From assembly GCA_947097615.1 (NCBI GenBank), contig CAMURX010000101.1, forward strand, positions 1 to 6,503: DNA of 6,503 bases, read 5' to 3'. The notes under the pieces were generated by a model, which worked only from the letters and a program-made list of their open reading frames with translations, was not told the DNA's origin and ran no database searches. The translations under genes and the position numbers were made by a program. Positions 5,040 to 6,503 of the stretch are shown in pieces; position 1 is the stretch's first letter; every line of letters begins with the position of its first letter. Origin of the DNA: an uncultured Neisseria sp. (GTDB lineage Bacteria > Pseudomonadota > Gammaproteobacteria > Burkholderiales > Neisseriaceae).

Positions 5040-5981
5040 ATGGCAGGAAAAAGTTACTACGAAATACTCGGCGTCGACAAAACCGCCGACGCCGATACCA
5101 TCAAAAAAGCCTACCGCAAACTCGTGCGCAAATACCATCCCGACGTCAGCAAAGAACCCGACGCCGCCGAGCGCACCGCCGAAATCAACCGCGCCTACGA
5201 AACCCTGTCCGACGCCGAAAAACGCGCCGCCTACGACGAAGAACAGGCCAACCCCTACGGCCGCGCGGGCGGCAGCCCCTTCGGCCAAGGCTTTGATGCA
5301 AACGGTTTCGCCGACGGCGGCTTCCGCTACGAATACCGCGGCGGCGAACCCTTCGGCGCGGGCGACTTCAACTTCGAAGACCTTTTCTCCGCCTTCGGCA
5401 GCCGCGCACAAAGCCGCCCCGAAGGCCCCGAAAAAGGGCAGGACCAGCACGCCGAACTCGCCGTCGACATCTACGCCGCCTACACCGGCGCCGAGCGCAC
5501 CCTCACCCTCAACGTCCCCTCCGCCGACGAATACGGCCGCCCCGTCTGCCGCGAAAAAACCCTCAACGTCAAAATCCCGCAGGGCATTAGTGAAGGCCAG
5601 CAGATACGCCTTGCCGGACAAGGCCTGCCCGGCCGCAACGGCGGCGCCGACGGCGACCTCTACCTCAAAATCAAATTCCACGAGCGCCCCGATCTCTACG
5701 TCAAAAACCGCAAAGACGTCTACCAAACCATCGATGTCAAACCTTGGGAAGCCGTGCTCGGCGGCAAAATCATCGTCCCCACCGCCACCGGCCGCCTGCA
5801 GGTCAGCCTGCCCGCCAACAGCCAAAGCGGCAAAACCATCCGCCTCAAAGGCAAAGGCATCCCCGCCAAAGAAGCGGGCGACCTCTACCTCACCATCCGC
5901 ATCACCGTACCTAAAGCCGAAAGCGAAGCCGACCGCCGCGCCTGGGAGCAGCTTGCCGCCCACTTCGGCCACACCGCCTGA
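5040..5981 (+). CDS. cbpA: J-domain co-chaperone, CbpA type (class B DnaJ, no zinc finger)
   Basis: Cytosolic Hsp40 expected to deliver unfolded clients to DnaK and stimulate its ATPase; E. coli CbpA also binds curved DNA. The product is 313 residues (E. coli CbpA about 306). Domains in order: J domain about 5-70 (SYYEILGVDKTAD, HPD at 33-35, INRAYETLSD); a Gly/Phe-rich linker about 72-121 with EDLFSAFG; and two C-terminal beta domains about 134-300 (AELAVDIYAAYTGAERTL, VKIPQGISEGQQIRLAGQG, GDLYLKIKF, GDLYLTIRI). There are no CxxCxGxG repeats, so it is not canonical DnaJ. The ATG at 5040 is supported by GAGGA at 5028-5032 and by the standard J-domain start; an in-frame GTG at 4977 lies upstream of the predicted transcription start and has no ribosome site. 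cbpM follows 20 bases later in an operon. Confidence 0.93.
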   Translation: MAGKSYYEILGVDKTADADTIKKAYRKLVRKYHPDVSKEPDAAERTAEINRAYETLSDAEKRAAYDEEQANPYGRAGGSPFGQGFDANGFADGGFRYEYRGGEPFGAGDFNFEDLFSAFGSRAQSRPEGPEKGQDQHAELAVDIYAAYTGAERTLTLNVPSADEYGRPVCREKTLNVKIPQGISEGQQIRLAGQGLPGRNGGADGDLYLKIKFHERPDLYVKNRKDVYQTIDVKPWEAVLGGKIIVPTATGRLQVSLPANSQSGKTIRLKGKGIPAKEAGDLYLTIRITVPKAESEADRRAWEQLAAHFGHTA

Positions 5982-6001
5982 CACCGCAAAGGACAAACAC
6001 C

Positions 6002-6286
6002 ATGCAAACCGACATCACCCTCAACTTTGAAGAAATCGTCCGCATCGGACAATGCCGCCGCGAATGGCTGCTCGAACTGATAGAAGAAGACATCATCAGC
6101 ATCGAAGGCCGTCCCGAACAGGCGCAGTTCAGCGGCTTCCAACTCGCCCGCGTCCGCCGCGCCGCCCGCATCAGCCGCGACTTCGACGCCGGCATTCCCG
6201 CCCTCGGCCTCATCATGCGCCTGCTCGACGAAGTGGAAGAGCTGCGCAAACCCCGGCCGCAAGCCGGCGCTGCCGAAGCGGAATAA
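6002..6286 (+). CDS. cbpM: chaperone modulator CbpM (MerR-like small protein)
   Basis: A 94-residue protein directly after cbpA with a 20-base gap and its own AAAGGA (5988-5993). In E. coli the equivalent small protein binds the CbpA J domain and blocks its co-chaperone and DNA-binding activities. The N-terminal part resembles the winged-helix layout of the MerR/CbpM family (LNFEEIVRIGQCRREWLLELIEED at 7-30, then a short strand). A basic helix RVRRAARISRDF follows, and then the family-like GIPALGLIMRLLDEVEELR, a helix that may form a coiled coil. Sequence similarity to E. coli CbpM is low, so the name rests on length, pattern and position. The last residues (about 87-94) are Ala/Glu-rich and probably disordered. 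Confidence 0.83.
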   Translation: MQTDITLNFEEIVRIGQCRREWLLELIEEDIISIEGRPEQAQFSGFQLARVRRAARISRDFDAGIPALGLIMRLLDEVEELRKPRPQAGAAEAE

Positions 6287-6310
6287 AGCGCAAACCGCCG
6301 CTGCCACGGC

Positions 6311-6363
6311 AAAGAGGCCATCTGAAAAAACCTGCGAAGCAGGTTTTTTCAGATGGCCTCTTT
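6311..6363. terminator. cbpAM terminator with paired variant uptake sequences
   Basis: Perfect 25-bp stem (6311-6335 with 6339-6363) and a 3-base GAA loop, ending in a TTTT run (6361-6364). Both arms carry the same one-base variant AGGCCATCTGAA (6315-6326 plus, 6348-6359 minus). It is the longest perfect hairpin in the window. The AAA/TTT outer pairs allow some function in the opposite direction too. Confidence 0.9.
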
Positions 6364-6406
6364 TGTTGTCGGTTGCAGACGCAAAACCGTATTTGTGCAC
6401 GGCATG

Positions 6407-6438
6407 AAAAACAGGCCGGACAAAATGTCCGGCCTGTT
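6407..6438 (-). terminator. tRNA-Ser terminator
   Basis: A 13-bp perfect stem (6410-6422 with 6426-6438) with a 3-base loop, followed on the reverse strand by TTTTT (6407-6411, partly in the stem). It lies 11 bases past the tRNA 3' end. Its stem is GGCCGGACA-type and does not use uptake sequences. Confidence 0.85.
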
Positions 6439-6449
6439 CAAGTATCTTT

Positions 6450-6503
6450 TGGCGGAAACGGTGGGATTCGAACCCACGAAGGACTTGCGCCCTTAGCGGA
6501 TTT
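6450..6503 (-). tRNA. tRNA-Ser (UCN codons), 3' part, truncated by window edge
   Basis: The reverse strand reads from the last anticodon base to the encoded CCA (6450-6452). The T arm is GTGGGTTCGAATCCCAC (6461-6477), and the acceptor 3' strand CGTTTCC (6454-6460) is followed by discriminator G (6453). A long variable arm forms a stem, AAGGGC-GCAA-GTCCTT, which marks a class II tRNA. Discriminator G73 favours serine over leucine (A73). The first three bases seen, AAA before the TCCGC stem, fit positions 36-38 of an NGA anticodon (UCN codons) rather than GCT. The exact anticodon (GGA, TGA or CGA) lies outside the window. Confidence 0.88.

Noticed and set aside
4932..5996. 354-codon frame antisense to cbpA
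   Set aside because: Gly/Val/Ala/Phe-rich translation typical of the antisense of a GC-rich gene; no recognisable domain or ribosome site.
4543..6030. Long plus-strand open frame overlapping the YhbP-like gene, cbpA and cbpM
   Set aside because: Its product is low-complexity Ser/Pro/Thr/Ala/Lys sequence with no motif, running across three recognised genes in another frame. It is a by-product of GC-rich codon use.
6364..6406. Short gap between the cbpAM and tRNA-Ser terminators
   Set aside because: No open frame, repeat or promoter is recognisable; it appears to be a plain spacer between convergent units.

Overview
The window looks like core chromosome of a GC-rich species of Neisseria or a close relative in the Neisseriaceae. 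The strongest evidence is the DNA uptake sequence AGGCCGTCTGAA (the 'AG' dialect), present as 14 exact copies on the two strands, mostly as inverted pairs that form terminators after genes. The encoded proteins also resemble Neisseria proteins, notably a bile-acid-symporter family transporter whose binding-site residues fall at the same residue numbers as in the N. meningitidis protein of known structure. N. bacilliformis or a similar GC-rich species is a reasonable guess, but the species cannot be fixed from the sequence alone.

Layout. 1-149 (-): start of polA (DNA polymerase I), cut by the window edge. 150-383: divergent polA/panC intergenic region with two back-to-back uptake-sequence hairpins and a putative promoter facing outward on each side. 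384-1220 (+): panC, pantothenate synthetase. 1293-2225 (+): pip, proline iminopeptidase. 2311-3255 (-): BASS-family sodium symporter, possibly a pantoate transporter. 3334-4332 (-): hldD, the epimerase that makes ADP-L-glycero-D-manno-heptose for LOS. 4333-4459: compact divergent promoter region. 4460-4900 (+): YhbP-like (UPF0306) split-barrel protein starting at GTG. 5040-5981 and 6002-6286 (+): cbpA and cbpM, a J-domain co-chaperone and its modulator, behind a candidate heat-shock sigma-32 promoter. 6450-6503 (-): 3' part of a tRNA-Ser reading UCN codons, with its terminator.

How the genes relate. Most are single-gene units closed by an uptake-sequence hairpin; cbpA-cbpM is the one clear operon. 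PanC joins pantoate to beta-alanine, and the BASS protein 1.1 kb away belongs to a family with reported pantoate or ketopantoate transport, so a metabolic link is plausible though the two genes are not co-transcribed. The remaining genes serve DNA replication and repair, peptide turnover, LOS core synthesis, protein folding and translation.

I see no phage, insertion sequence, CRISPR array, toxin-antitoxin pair or clearly undescribed multi-gene system. The points most worth a second look are regulatory and structural: how uptake sequences have been built into terminators, 5' leaders and even the PanC active-site coding sequence, and the candidate sigma-32 promoter of cbpAM.
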